From assembly GCA_022496805.1 (NCBI GenBank), contig CM040107.1:10808501-10872500 (forward strand): DNA of 64,000 nucleotides, written 5' to 3'. The stretch is from Pohlia nutans (Eukaryota; Streptophyta; Bryopsida; Bryales; Mniaceae). This document shows, in pieces, positions 32,194 to 42,499 of this stretch (positions are counted from its first letter, which is position 1; the number at the start of each line of letters is the position of its first letter). The position numbers and the translations under genes were made by a program. Under the pieces are notes generated by a model. It was not told the origin of the DNA. It searched no databases and was given only the letters and a program-made list of their open reading frames with translations.

Positions 32194-32715
32194 TTACTCA
32201 CATGGACAGTCAAGGGGCTTGTCAGGAACGGTCTCATCATCGGAATCAGGAAGGTTGATGTGAGCGGTCTCAGGTGGCGCTGTATGGGTCTGAGGAGCAA
32301 TGAGGGGCTTCAAGACCTCAGCAAATAGCTTTGAGTCGCTTTCAAGTGCGAGAATGTGACGGTTGCAAGCCCGTGCTGCACGGATAGACGCACCTGCACA
32401 ATAGAGTAGAAAAGGTTTATTAGAAACAAAGGGTTTAAGGTCACATGATATTAATTCTAGAAGTAAATGAAGGAGAATGGAATTTCCTGTGGATGCCGTT
32501 AGGTCTGCTACGATACCGTTCTCTGGAGTTAAACCATACACAAACAGTTTCATCAACACCTCTGACTTCTCTTTGGGACCACGCCATGGTCTCCCTGTAT
32601 CCTTCCTCAACAGCTGTGACTCTAGCGTCACAGCGTTGAAAAGAACGTCATCGCACGCTAGGTCGACCTGCGGAATGGACGGGTCTTTGATGAAGGCGAT
32701 TGGGTGGGTAATCAT
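32194..32715 (-). CDS. DNA-methyltransferase-like ORF with retained intron
   Basis: The N-terminal half has RPWRGPKEKSEVLMKLF and NGIVADLTASTG, the latter reading like the AdoMet-binding motif I of N6/N4 amino-methyltransferases (DPFMGSGT type). After a 93-base interruption comes GASIRAARACNRHILALES, which fits the segment that should follow motif I directly. A perfect acceptor (TTGTGCAG) precedes this second part, but the expected donor position reads GGAAAT. The interruption is in frame and stop-free, so the ORF reads through. No DPPY/NPPF catalytic motif is seen, so activity is doubtful. The start codon is the first ATG; more N-terminal exons may exist. It lies head to head with the ORF at 32704. 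Confidence 0.5.
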   Translation of the reverse strand: MITHPIAFIKDPSIPQVDLACDDVLFNAVTLESQLLRKDTGRPWRGPKEKSEVLMKLFVYGLTPENGIVADLTASTGNSILLHLLLELISCDLKPFVSNKPFLLYCAGASIRAARACNRHILALESDSKLFAEVLKPLIAPQTHTAPPETAHINLPDSDDETVPDKPLDCPCE

Positions 32716-33720
32716 GCATCATACGATGATCGCTGGGCTGATGTGCCTCTTGACGATTGGAGTGATCAACTCTCTCCACAAAGGCCGGATTCCTCTCCAG
32801 CAAGATCTGGTCGATCAAGCCACGATGTATACGAGTTTGCTGATGATGGAGAGGAGGGCAATCACGTGCAAGCATTAAATGCCGACGATACCGGTGTGAA
32901 TGTCAGAGAAGAGGACAATTCAATTCCGGTGTTGGGTGAAGAAGAGGGGGACAAACATGGTGAAGATGGTGGTACAAGGATTGACACCGTGCATGAGGGT
33001 GTTTTGAAGGACCCCAAACATTCTGAGTTGGAGCTTTCTCCTGGACGAAAGGCCACAATGGTGAACAATGGCCACTCCAAATGGAAAGGCATAGAGGAAG
33101 ATTTTGGTCCAATCAGTAAGAGTCCGTTGAAGTTTGGAGAGAGAGATTCTCCTCGTGGACCCCGTCTTGAGGACCAAATGCAGAGGACCGCCCTTGCATC
33201 TAGAGCCTTATTTGATAATTCTAAAACACCAACACCCCGAGTTCCACTTGCATCTTCAACGGGATTGGTATCCCTTTCCAAAGCGGTGAATAAACGTGTG
33301 AGAGAATCCGATGGAGATTCGGAAAGCGACGGAAATTTGCCTTTATCAGTAGCTATAATAAAGAAGCCATCAGGTGTGCCCCCAAGGCACAATCAACGCC
33401 TAATGCAAAGATAACAGTGAAGGAGACACTTGTGGGCCCGAAACATATATCATCGAGTGGAGAGAAATTTGGCCCAACAGCAAACGGCAACGCTAAACGA
33501 AAGGCTCATGCAACCATGTGCTGCTTCTCCGCCAAAGCCAAGACGAGTTAAAACACCCCTTGATGCAAGTGGATCCACATGGAAAATGAAGAGTATCCAA
33601 CCAGTAAAGAAGGAGAGAAAGGAAAACGAGTATTACTCTCACAGTGACGATGAGTCATATGATCCAGAGGACAGTAGCGGAGCAGAGGTGAAAAGAGATT
33701 CTGATTACAAGGCAGATTGA
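32704..33720 (+). pseudogene. acidic disordered ORF, interrupted
   Basis: An open frame from 32704 (no ATG at that point, so the true 5' end is unknown or upstream) to 33412. It continues in the same frame after TAA and TGA codons at 33412-33420 to a stop at 33718. The product is rich in Asp, Glu, Ser and Lys with basic patches (RRVKTPLDA, KKERKENEYY) and an acidic end, resembling disordered nuclear proteins. No domain was recognised. It diverges from the methyltransferase-like ORF with overlapping ends, so both may come from one mobile element. Confidence 0.4.
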
Positions 33721-34094
33721 AAACTCAATAGCATTTATGTATTTTCGTAGACTTTTTTTTATAAGATATTCTAATATTCAGTAATTGTAGTTGTTTGGAC
33801 AGGAGATAGATTTTATAAGTATATATTTCTGTAGTGATATGTATGACGTACATGAATAGATGGCAATATTTTGTTGACATTCCCTTAATTGAATGTTTGT
33901 TTACCTGCGAAATATAATATATGACACTATTTTTATGTTTTATGTTGTTGGAACGAGAGTAGCTAAAACCCTAAACAAGGTCGCTATATTTTTATTACAA
34001 TGAGGGCTCCAGTGACTTAATGAGATTTGAATTTATATTTTCCACCATAACAATCACCCTAGAACGGCCTGAAGAGTTCGGGGTTTAGTCCTTG
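33721..34094. other. AT-rich spacer
   Basis: Presumably the 3' flank of the preceding ORF. I see no gene or repeat. Confidence 0.4.
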
Positions 34095-34440
34095 AGAACC
34101 CCTAAACCGGCCTGGCCGTCCTCTAGTTGTCCGCGTGCCGTCCGCCCGCCCGGTCGTCCGTCCCGCCATCCGCCACGCCGTCCGATCCGCCATCAAACTC
34201 CGTTCTTCGAGCCATCCGGACGGACGGGCGCCAGGCCGTCTGCTACGCTGTCCGCTAAGCCGTCCGCAGGTTAAAAACGGCAGCGGATAAAGTAAATCAA
34301 AGTTTATCCAGCAGATGCTGGCGTCCGGTCACTCGGACGCGACGTCCGGACGTCCTGATGTCAAACCGGACGCAATTTGCTCCAAAGACGTCCAAAGTGA
34401 CAACCCTGGGTGCGCAATGTCCGGATGCTGGCCTGTTCCA
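34095..34440. repeat. GTCCG-rich block
   Basis: GTCCG, CCGTCCG and GACGTCC words are packed as in 28765-29160. It precedes the LTR-like repeat, beyond which hAT copy 2 begins at 35451. It is therefore a good candidate for the severed 5' part of hAT copy 2. A stem GGATAAA/TTTATCC lies at about 34285-34312. Confidence 0.5.
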
Positions 34441-34569
34441 AATTCTAACCTCGCGTCACTGTTTCTCATCGGGTGTTCAGATTCTCTCAATCCTGGGCGC
34501 TCAAAATCTGCACAAGACGGTCGCTCACTGCTCTCTTCCTTCGGGCACAGAATGGAAACTCTATCTCTC

Positions 34570-35450
34570 TCCGGAACTATGAAAAATGGCGTGCGCGGAG
34601 GGCTGGAGGAATCGGGGAGAAAAGAATAGTGGGCCGCCCAATTTAAAGCGGCTCAATTCAAATCCCAGATCGTGGCCGGGACCGGCAGAGACCCATCCCC
34701 AAACCTCCGGTTTCCAATCTGGTCTCCTTTCCGGTCCGCCGCCATTCTCAGACTCCGTCGTGAACACCTAAGATGCGCGCGAGAGCACCACTCTCACCAA
34801 ATAATTTAAAGAGGGCATAATGAATGCTATTTCTTTCATTTATGGCGGCAAGGCTACCTTGTTAACCGAATATTAGTTGATATTCCCTTAGGCTAGGAGT
34901 AGGCTAGTCTATACCCGGCAGGAATAGACCCGGCAGGCGACACGTGGCAGTACAGGCTGGTACAGACTGGTCGACCCGACTTTTCCGGTCGACCAGTCTG
35001 ACACACTGTCAGACCAGTCTCCTATATGTACCTTCACTCTCTTCGGGAGAGTTGTTGCTATATCATTTGTACATCTTCTTGGCAGCCTCAGTTGTACTTC
35101 GTTCTTGTCTTAAACTCTTCTTGTGCGCACTAGTATGTTAGACTACTGCTCTTTCCTGCTCTTGAATCATTCCTTGTGGTTGTATCTTGGTTAGTTGCAG
35201 TAGTCTGTGGGTATGCAGGAGTCGACTTACTAGCATACTGGTGCTTTTTTTTAGCCGACAGTCCATTCCTCTTAGTAGAAACTTCTTACTACAGACTCCT
35301 CTCAATCTCTAGAAACTAGTCTAGAATGGAATAGTCTTGGGCGGAGTAGCTTCATTCGTTTAAGGTCGGTTCCTAGAAAAACCCCCTTAACATACCTTTT
35401 ACTGTCCTCCAAACCCTAACTGCTCGTTTTGGAATAAACGAGGTTGGACA
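34570..35450 (+). repeat. LTR-like repeat, interrupted copy
   Basis: 34570-34859 plus 35393-35450 match 46600-46947 in the same orientation (for example GCGCGGAGGGCTGGAGGAA, CGCCATTC, TTTATGGCGGC, CCCTAACTG, AATAAACGAGGTT), ending in GACA in both. The 533-bp solo LTR at 34860-35392 sits inside. The AATAAA near the right end suits an LTR polyadenylation signal. Confidence 0.75.
34860..35392 (+). mobile_element. solo LTR, 533 bp, TSD TACCT
   Basis: Begins TGTTAACC and ends CCTTAACA (TGTTAA/TTAACA termini). It is flanked by TACCT at 34855-34859 and 35393-35397. The uninterrupted paralogue near 46889 reads GGCTACCCTTTACTG, confirming insertion there. A perfect 13-bp hairpin (AGACTGGTCGACC with 10-base loop, 34964-34999) lies in its upstream third. 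No internal region remains, so it arose by LTR-LTR recombination. A 3' fragment of the same LTR is at 54759-55046. Confidence 0.9.
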
Positions 35451-37148
35451 TCGATCGTATGGCATATAAGACGGCACAGCGGACTGCGGATAGACCAGTG
35501 CAATCTACTTGTGAGGGGGCAGGGTGTCTAACGGCTAGTTTGCCGGATGGTAGTATAAATCATGAAGGTTTTCTTTTGGTGAGTTCATTCAAATTCACCA
35601 GTTGTCAAGGGCTCTCGGCAACCTTTTGGTATCCCTTGCTTGACCATTACCGAGTTTGAATGCGCGGTTGTCAAATTCCGTTTGGAATTTGATAACTAGT
35701 GTATTTGACATACATAATACATTCTTTCGTCACACGATCACCAGGTATTGCACGCCATCACTTCAAACTTTTGGGTAGCGGAATCTAAACCCTTTGGAAC
35801 CTTTCAAGATGCCAAGCGATTGGGAAGATTGGTATGTGGATACAGCCCCCAGAAAATTGAAGTGCTTATTGTCTGCATCTCTTTTTGCAAAGAAGGTGGC
35901 GAGGATGATAAGTCACCTTGGATACCGGAATGCATCAGGAAACCGTGACACTAGTGTAGGTATATGCAAGAGACTCACACCACAGATTAAAGGGCTCTTT
36001 CTTAATTGCAAAGGAGATCCTCCAAAGCGTCCAAATCCAGATCTATCCGATGAATGTCGCACTCTGAGAGCGGGAAATATGGACGTCATAGAGCTTTGCA
36101 CACCGCAATCACTGGATCGAGAGTCACGCGATGGACCACAAGAGATTCCAAATCAGAGGTCAGGTTCTAATACAAACGAAACTACTGCGAGCAGACCACC
36201 ATCCACGGAACGTGACAGTGTAGCTGGCTGGGCCGCCCGTCCATTGCGACGAGCAGGAATACCCATGGGTTTTCAGGAAGAGAAACGAAGGCAGTTAGAC
36301 AAGATATGGGCAAAGTTCTTTAACGAGGCGAATATCCCTTCTGCGATAGCACGAAATTCAACTTTCAAAGCGGCCGTACGGAGGACTTCTGCTTTTCGGG
36401 GACCATACACACGACCCTCTTACAATGACTTACAAAAGAAACTCTTGGTGCAGGCCAAGAATGAGCTAGGGATGGTCTTGGAAGGTAAAATGGCAGATAG
36501 CGTTCGCAAGTTTGGAGCCACGTTGACATTTGATGGATGGAGCTCGTGCACAAACCAACCATTATTCAATTGCATGATAGTGTCTGTGGTAGGAGAACAT
36601 TCTCTTAGATTGGTAGACACTTCGGGACATTTGAGGACAGCAGTGTACCAAGCGAACATCAAAGAGAAGTTCATTGAAGGCGTTGGATCGCAGAACGTGG
36701 TGCAAATTGCAATGGACAACGCATCTGTCATGAAGGCAGCAGCGGATATCGTGACGAACAAATATGACCACGTATACTTCCAAGGATGTGTTGTTCACGC
36801 AATGAACCTGTTATTGGGGGACATCGCGAAGGCAAAGTGGATAACAAAGGTGTTGAAGAAGGCCCAGACGATCGTAACGATTGTAAAGAAGAGACACATG
36901 GCTCTTACAGTATTTTGAAAGCACGAGAAGAAGTTCAGCCTAGTATTGGCAGGGAAAACTAGATTTGGATCAAATTTCATGATGGTGGATCGATTACTCG
37001 AGGTCAGAGAGGCTTCAGAGCAGTGAGTTGTGGACGAACAGTGGTTGCACCGTTGATGTATGCACTACAGGATTTTGACAATGGGGAACGTGGTATGGGT
37101 AAAATTCGACACATCTTTCACAATGTGGAGAAACACATTGAAAGGGTG
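35451..37148 (+). mobile_element. hAT element copy 2, truncated
   Basis: Alignable to copy 1 from about 29109. It starts exactly where the LTR-like repeat ends (35450) and stops near 37148, where copy 1 would continue with GGATGAGTTC. A 120-base internal deletion relative to copy 1 (about 30705-30825) lies at about 37042. Confidence 0.8.
35809..36918 (+). pseudogene. hAT transposase, copy 2
   Basis: An intact frame of 369 codons from MPSDWEDWYVD to TVF, then TGA where copy 1 has CGA. It has the BED-like region, with CLLS replacing the first CxxC, and DUF659 with LTFDGWSS (Asp codon 36532), MDNASVMKAAAD and CVVHAMNLLLGDIA. The C-terminal dimerisation domain is lost by deletion and truncation. 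It is cleaner than copy 1 in the shared part and is the better guide to the ancestral protein, yet it lacks the last third and cannot act alone. Confidence 0.85.
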
Positions 37149-38879
37149 AATGATAGAAAGATCTATGACTTAGATCTAAGATTGGGATAGAAAGTAAAAA
37201 GACTAGAAGTAGACTCTAGTTCCTTTGGAAAAGGAACTATTATGTAAAGGCTTGGGGGTGAGAAGGTAGAATCACTTCTTATGTGTGATCGTCTGTCTAT
37301 CGTTGGGTGGAGAGCCTTAGATCATTTTTATGTTATTTTTATATTTTGTAAGAGTTGGTGGCTAACCATGTGAGGTTTGTTACAATTGGTATAGAGTTTC
37401 TTTATATTTTGTGTTTTGTGTTTGTGTAAGTGGGTGACAAACCGTGGGAGGTTTGTTACAATTCACTACTCATAACAGATTTAATTGTTTTTAGCCTTGT
37501 AAGTGAATGATTTGTCTTTAGATGTAATGTGGGTCATTGGTTCCTATCGGGGGATCTCCCGTCACCGTTCCATGGGGAAGGAGAATACATTAGCCCAAAC
37601 ACACTTATTGGCAAAGGAAAAGCATTCTAGATTGTTACCGATGTAACTGAAAATCACAAATTCACAGTATTCGTGCATAAACTTCCTTCCCGGATACTCC
37701 CTTAATCATACGTTTACGACGCATTTATTAGTTTGTAGCTTTTGTCTTTATTTGTTGTTGGATGTGTTTATTGGTTCCTATCGGAGGATCCCTCGTTGAT
37801 GTGTGTAGTGTTGTTTTTCATTATGCAGCACTTGGTGGGAAAGCTCAAGGACAATGCGGTGGATGAGGTCAAGGAGGATGTGGGCAGTAACGTGAAGATG
37901 GTGATCGTTCTATCAGTGAATGGATTGCTATGTTATTAGGAATACGACAAGTTCACGCCACCCCCTTTTAATCCGAACAACATTAAAGTTGGACCTGGGC
38001 TAATACAATTCTTTCGTCTTTTGTTTCATTACTTCCATGTTGAAATTCGGTCTTCCATGCTTCCAATCCGTCTAAGAAAGGTCATGCAATATATCCTACC
38101 TGAAGACATGAGGAGGCAATTATTATTTGTAAACAGAAGGAACAAGTGAAGGCAACCTGGGGAGCTATCCGTATGGCTTTAAGAAGCTCAAAGATCTCCT
38201 ACGCGAACGAAATGCAAAGAAGTACTGTTTACTAGATAAAGTTCTCATAGTAGACGATTGTAGGCACATGAATGTATATAATGGTGATTTAGCATGCTAC
38301 TTTCCTATTTCATGGATGGAGGAGAGATCGCTACCCAATCCACGTAATGTTATCCTCAATATCTGCACCCCATTACTTCCTTTCATCTTTGGCCTTCGAA
38401 GATACAGCTCAGTGAGAAGATTTCTTGAGGAGAATGAGTTCGATGGAAAATTCAAGCGGAAGTTCTTAAAGCCGTGGCACATTAAGCGAGTTTGCATTAG
38501 CTCTGATCATTTAGTTGGACTCCCTGTACATGATGTGAAGAATGGTTGACGCTGCCTTTAGTGCAGCGTTGTACATTGTATGATTCACTCTGTGTAATAA
38601 AAGATTGTTCTATATAATTTATCTACCTTCGGGCTGGCCCCATCGGAGGATCCCCGGATAAGATGGTGCCTGTAAGTTTGAATTGAATTCTTCGTGAGTT
38701 TAGTTTTAGCTCAGTAGTCTCAGTCACTCCTTGAGGAAATTGCACATTATAGATTGTGGATTCGATTGGAAGCCTCATCACTTAGTTGTACTGGCTGTAG
38801 TTGATGTTTTGATTAGTTGGCTTAGCCTGTATCATCAGAGCACGGGGAAACCATGTTCTAGAAGATGCCTCTGGTAGAT
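37149..38879. other. unassigned repeat-derived stretch
   Basis: Holds a strong AGTTCCTTT/AAAAGGAACT stem near 37220 and a ~75-base direct duplication (GTGAGGTTTGTTACAATT-like, 37370 and 37448). There are several isolated copies of TATCGGGGGATC or TATCGGAGGATC (37546, 37778, 38640), the word that later becomes a tandem array. A 93-codon ORF at 38268-38549 looks weakly coding (MNVYNGDLACYFPISWMEER) but matches nothing I know. Confidence 0.4.
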
Positions 38880-39230
38880 GGCGTTCTATCGGGGGATCCC
38901 CTGTTGATTTCAGCTTACAGGGGTCCTGATTCTCCCGAAGTACTCTCTCATCCAAGTTATCCTGTCAGGGAAGGCATTCTATCGGGGGATCTCCTGTTGA
39001 TTTCAGTTTACAGGGGTCTCGACTCTGCCAAAGTTCGAAATCATCCAAGTTCTCCCGTCAGGGAAGGCGTTCTATCGGGGGATCTCCTGTTGATTTTAGC
39101 TTAGAAGGGTCCCGACTCTCTCGAAGTTAGAAATCATCCATGTTCTCCCGTGAGGGAAGGCGTTCTATCGGGGGATCTCTTGTTGATTTCGGAAATCATC
39201 CAAGTTCTCCTGTTCTATCGGGGGCTCCTC
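38880..39230 (+). repeat. 93-bp tandem repeat, open in one frame
   Basis: Units start near 38881, 38974, 39067 and 39160, plus a partial at 39211. Each begins GCGTTCTATCGGGGGATC and ends TCTCCCGTCAGGGAAG. Because 93 is a multiple of three the frame 38865-39104 stays open as 31-residue repeats (GVLSGDLLLIS). No start context or extension supports a gene. Confidence 0.85.
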
Positions 39231-39986
39231 TAATAGGATCTGACTGGAATCCCCTTGTGGTCCAAAATTCAGCGAGAGTCGCCCGTCTTGTTTGTGTTTC
39301 TGTCCAAAATTAGACAGTCCATATTTGAGCCCTTTTTCCAGAACTAGATAAATGATGCATGGATGATGTCGCACGAAAAACACATTGAATCAGTGTGGAT
39401 TTAAAGACGATTAAAACACGACATTTAACGACTATAAAGAATGTTGAATTCTCACGTTTTCAATAGATATATCAATCGTGTTGTACGAGCATATATCCGC
39501 TTGTACGAGCATACTATATCCGCTTTACGAGCATAATATCAGATCAGTGCAGTTGTAATGAATAAGGCAACGATGCGGAATTAGTGGGGTGATGGCCAAA
39601 TATGGGTATCTCCTCCAAAAATAGTCTGATTTTCAAGAAACAGTCTTTTGAAGAAAAAAAAACATTGGAAAATTACAAAAATTAGGTGGTGTTATAAAGG
39701 CCATAGCTACAGCTATATACATGGTGTTAAGAGCATCTTCAATCGGCACGCAGGAACTAGGCACGGCATGGATGCTCTGACGCTTGGTGTTCCGAGCCCG
39801 TAGTGCCAACGTCTCGTATCGTGCGCCTCTAGGGCTAGCCCAAGCCTTGGATACAACTTTGTAAATCAGCCACGTCATACCGGTTGACCACCGTGGCGGT
39901 TTGAAAGCTCGATTCCTCTACTGCTCCAACTCTCTTTTGTTGTTGCGCCTGCACAGAGTTGCAGTGCGTCTTTAAATCTTGTTGCA
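39231..39986. other. 5' flank of the Harbinger element
   Basis: AT-rich, with GAGCATCTTCAATCGG at about 39732, resembling the GAGCATCTCCAA ends of plant PIF/Harbinger elements. The matching inverted end was not found downstream of 41150. Confidence 0.4.
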
Positions 39987-41148
39987 ATGGAGCAATGGCG
40001 AGTTCAACTTGCTAGCGCCATTCAACAAGTTCTTCAGGATTCTGATGATGAGGAGCAGAAGCATTTTCTTGGAACAATTCACCAAGATTCAAGCGAATCT
40101 AATGAAGGGTTGAAGCGGAGACCAATAAGAGGTAGTCGCATGGGGAGGGCATTTGTGCAGAGAGAAAGGGAATTGTGGCATGAACACTTGGTGAGAGATT
40201 ACTTTGCTCCAACTCCTACTTTCGACCATGTCAAGTTCCGTCGTTGCTTTAGGATGCGAAGAGAATGGTTTTTGAGGATTGTAGAATCTGTCACAACATT
40301 TGATTCCTACTTTGTCCAAAAACGTGATGGTTTGGGAAGGCCGGAGTTGTCTTTTCTTCAAAAGTGCACTGCGGCAATTAGGATGTTAGGATATGGTGTT
40401 GCTGCAAACGCAATTGATGAATATTGTCGTTTAGGAGAGAGTACTACAACTAAAGCAATGCGTCGCTTCCTTAATGCCATTCGCCATTGAGGGTGAATAC
40501 CTTAGGCTTTCCACAGAAGTAGATCTTGTAAGGCAGATAGAGATTAACACCCAACGAGGATTCCTTGGCATGTTTGCATCTTTGGACTGTATGCAATGGC
40601 TAAGGAAGGACTGCCCCATTGCATGGCAAGGGCAGTTCCAAAACAAAGATAAGAATTGCTTAGTGATTCTAGAGGCCATTGCAGATCAATCCCTGTGGAT
40701 ATGGTATTCGTTTTTTGGGCTCTCGAGAGGAAACAATGACATCAACGTCTTAAATCGGTCCCCCATTGTGAGAGACTTGTTAAGTGGTCACGGTCGACAT
40801 TTGAGCTTTACGGTGAATGGTAATATCTACCCTCGCTATTATCTCTTCATGGACAGGATATAACCACAGTGGTCTTGTTTTGTTCAAACAATTCATGAGA
40901 CCTAAGAGGAGAAAAAAAAACATTTTGCAAAGATGCAAGAGGCGGCGAGGAAAGATGTAGAGAGGGCCTACAGAGTGCTTCAAACTAGATGGGAGATTTT
41001 GCGCAATCTATGTCGGCAATGGGAACTAGTGACAATGACAGACATCATTCAAGCTTGTGTTAATATTATACACAACATAATCATCCAGGACGAGAATGGT
41101 TTAGACTTGGAACCCTATTATGATTGTGGATTAGGGGAGGTCGAATAG
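39987..41148 (+). pseudogene. PIF/Harbinger transposase with few lesions
   Basis: The first 167 codons (MEQWRVQLASAIQ to RFLNAIR) carry the helical N terminus and RPELSFLQKCTAAIRMLGYG. The DDE core follows: FASLDCMQW (Asp codon 40585), WYSFFGLSRGNNDINVLNRS (Asp codon 40738) and KDVERAYRVLQTRW (Glu codon 40960), so all three catalytic residues remain. Lesions are a frameshift near 40485, a TAA at 40861 in place of a probable Tyr (RI-stop-PQW), and a shift in the A9 run at about 40912. Family members (plant PIF transposase, animal HARBI1) cut and paste with TTA/TAA target duplications. No Myb-like partner gene is seen. Confidence 0.85.
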
Positions 41149-41280
41149 CTCGAGACTTGTCATTCCAAGAACTACGAGAGGGAACCATCGAAATTGAGAA
41201 TGCAAACGACCACTTCTCTTTGCGCAATGACTTGATTGAGCATCTATGGCACAAAAGAGGAGAATTGTGTTTATAAAATG

Positions 41281-42480
41281 AGTACTTCATTACTATTTAA
41301 TTGCAAATTTCCTCCAAATTTCTGGGGTACTAGATAACTGTTCATTGCTCATTAGTGTTGCAATCAAATTGAAGGCTTTATAGAATTGTGCATTAGCTTG
41401 AGCATGTAGTGGAACTTCACAGTATGATTTCATTCATCAACTTATGCATCTTCTCAGACCTCTTTGGTTTTTGGTACCATTATAAATAGCAAAGAATTAG
41501 TCTGGGTAAAGGCATGGAGATAATCTGAGCCAAAAACGGGTCAGCAGAGGTGACTGACCAGGGAAGGCAAGGTAAGTAAGCAATCATAAGGCCATAGAAT
41601 AAGTAAACAATATATAAACTTGGTTAAGGGGAGAAGTTCAAATCCCAAGATGAACCTTAGTTCCAAAGGATATTGTATACCATTGAATAACTTCTGTATA
41701 CAGTCCTTGAATACTCTAGCTTGCTTGGAGGATTAGGAGTTAGATGGAGTTGAGGATAGTTAATACGTCCGTGAGATAGTCTTTATACCAACTGTGGGCA
41801 CTTGGTCTTGTAAAGGCACCGTCTAAAGATGTCCTTGGTGACCCTGACTTGCAGTGTTTTGAAGACAAAAAGAAAGAGCATAAGCGAGGTAAGAATATGT
41901 TTACAGAGGGGAGAGAATGCCCGGTGTTCCAGTCTTCGAAGACAAATTAGGGCAAGAGAATACATACACCAGGCGTACATAGCAAGGACACTTCAAAACT
42001 TTGAGGAAACTATAGATTTATTCCAAGGATGTGATAGTATTCTCATACAGTAGATAGAAACACAATCATAGAGTCCGTGTTAAACAGGGAGGTGTACAAG
42101 GAGCGACTTGCTGGTGCAAGAATTGAGCATGAGTCTCCAAAACGAAGAAGTGAAGTCTTTCATGTATTACAACTTTTCTTATACTAAGCCGGATCATCTA
42201 ACTTAGCTAAACACTCCAAGTGTCACTGTCTTCCTATCCCTTGTCCTCCGTAGTGGCCGCACGTCTTGGTCTGGTAACACAAAGATGAAAAACTTTTGAA
42301 AACCACCAAACTCTTACGCACCTCTTACTCACCTAATAATGATAGACCACGAACATCTTCCATACCAACTAACTATTTGGAGTGAAGAGATAAGAGAGTA
42401 ATAAAGAAAATTTCATAGTATCTTCTTCAACAGTTGAAGGACTTTATGGATAACTCCATTGGATGCTTTACACCTCCAGA
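41281..42480. other. AT-rich spacer
   Basis: No gene or clear repeat. A GTTCAAATCCC word at 41636 resembles a B box but has no A box. It borders the truncated gypsy element. Confidence 0.4.
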
Positions 42481-42499
42481 ACAAACCAATTCAAGATCC

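Noticed and set aside
34440..34600. left boundary and target duplication of the outer LTR-like repeat
   Set aside because: TCGGG before a TGTTCAG and TCGAT after 35450 agree in only three of five bases. Not enough to claim.
37340..37400. LTR end plus primer-binding site (GTTACAATTGGTATAGAG)
   Set aside because: The tract resembles the TGGTATCAGAGC site of plant retroelements but lacks the C. No matching LTR start with inverted terminus was found, and the flanking words are part of a local duplication.
41600..41660. third Pol III SINE-like promoter
   Set aside because: GTTCAAATCCC alone matches a B box. No A box at the right distance.
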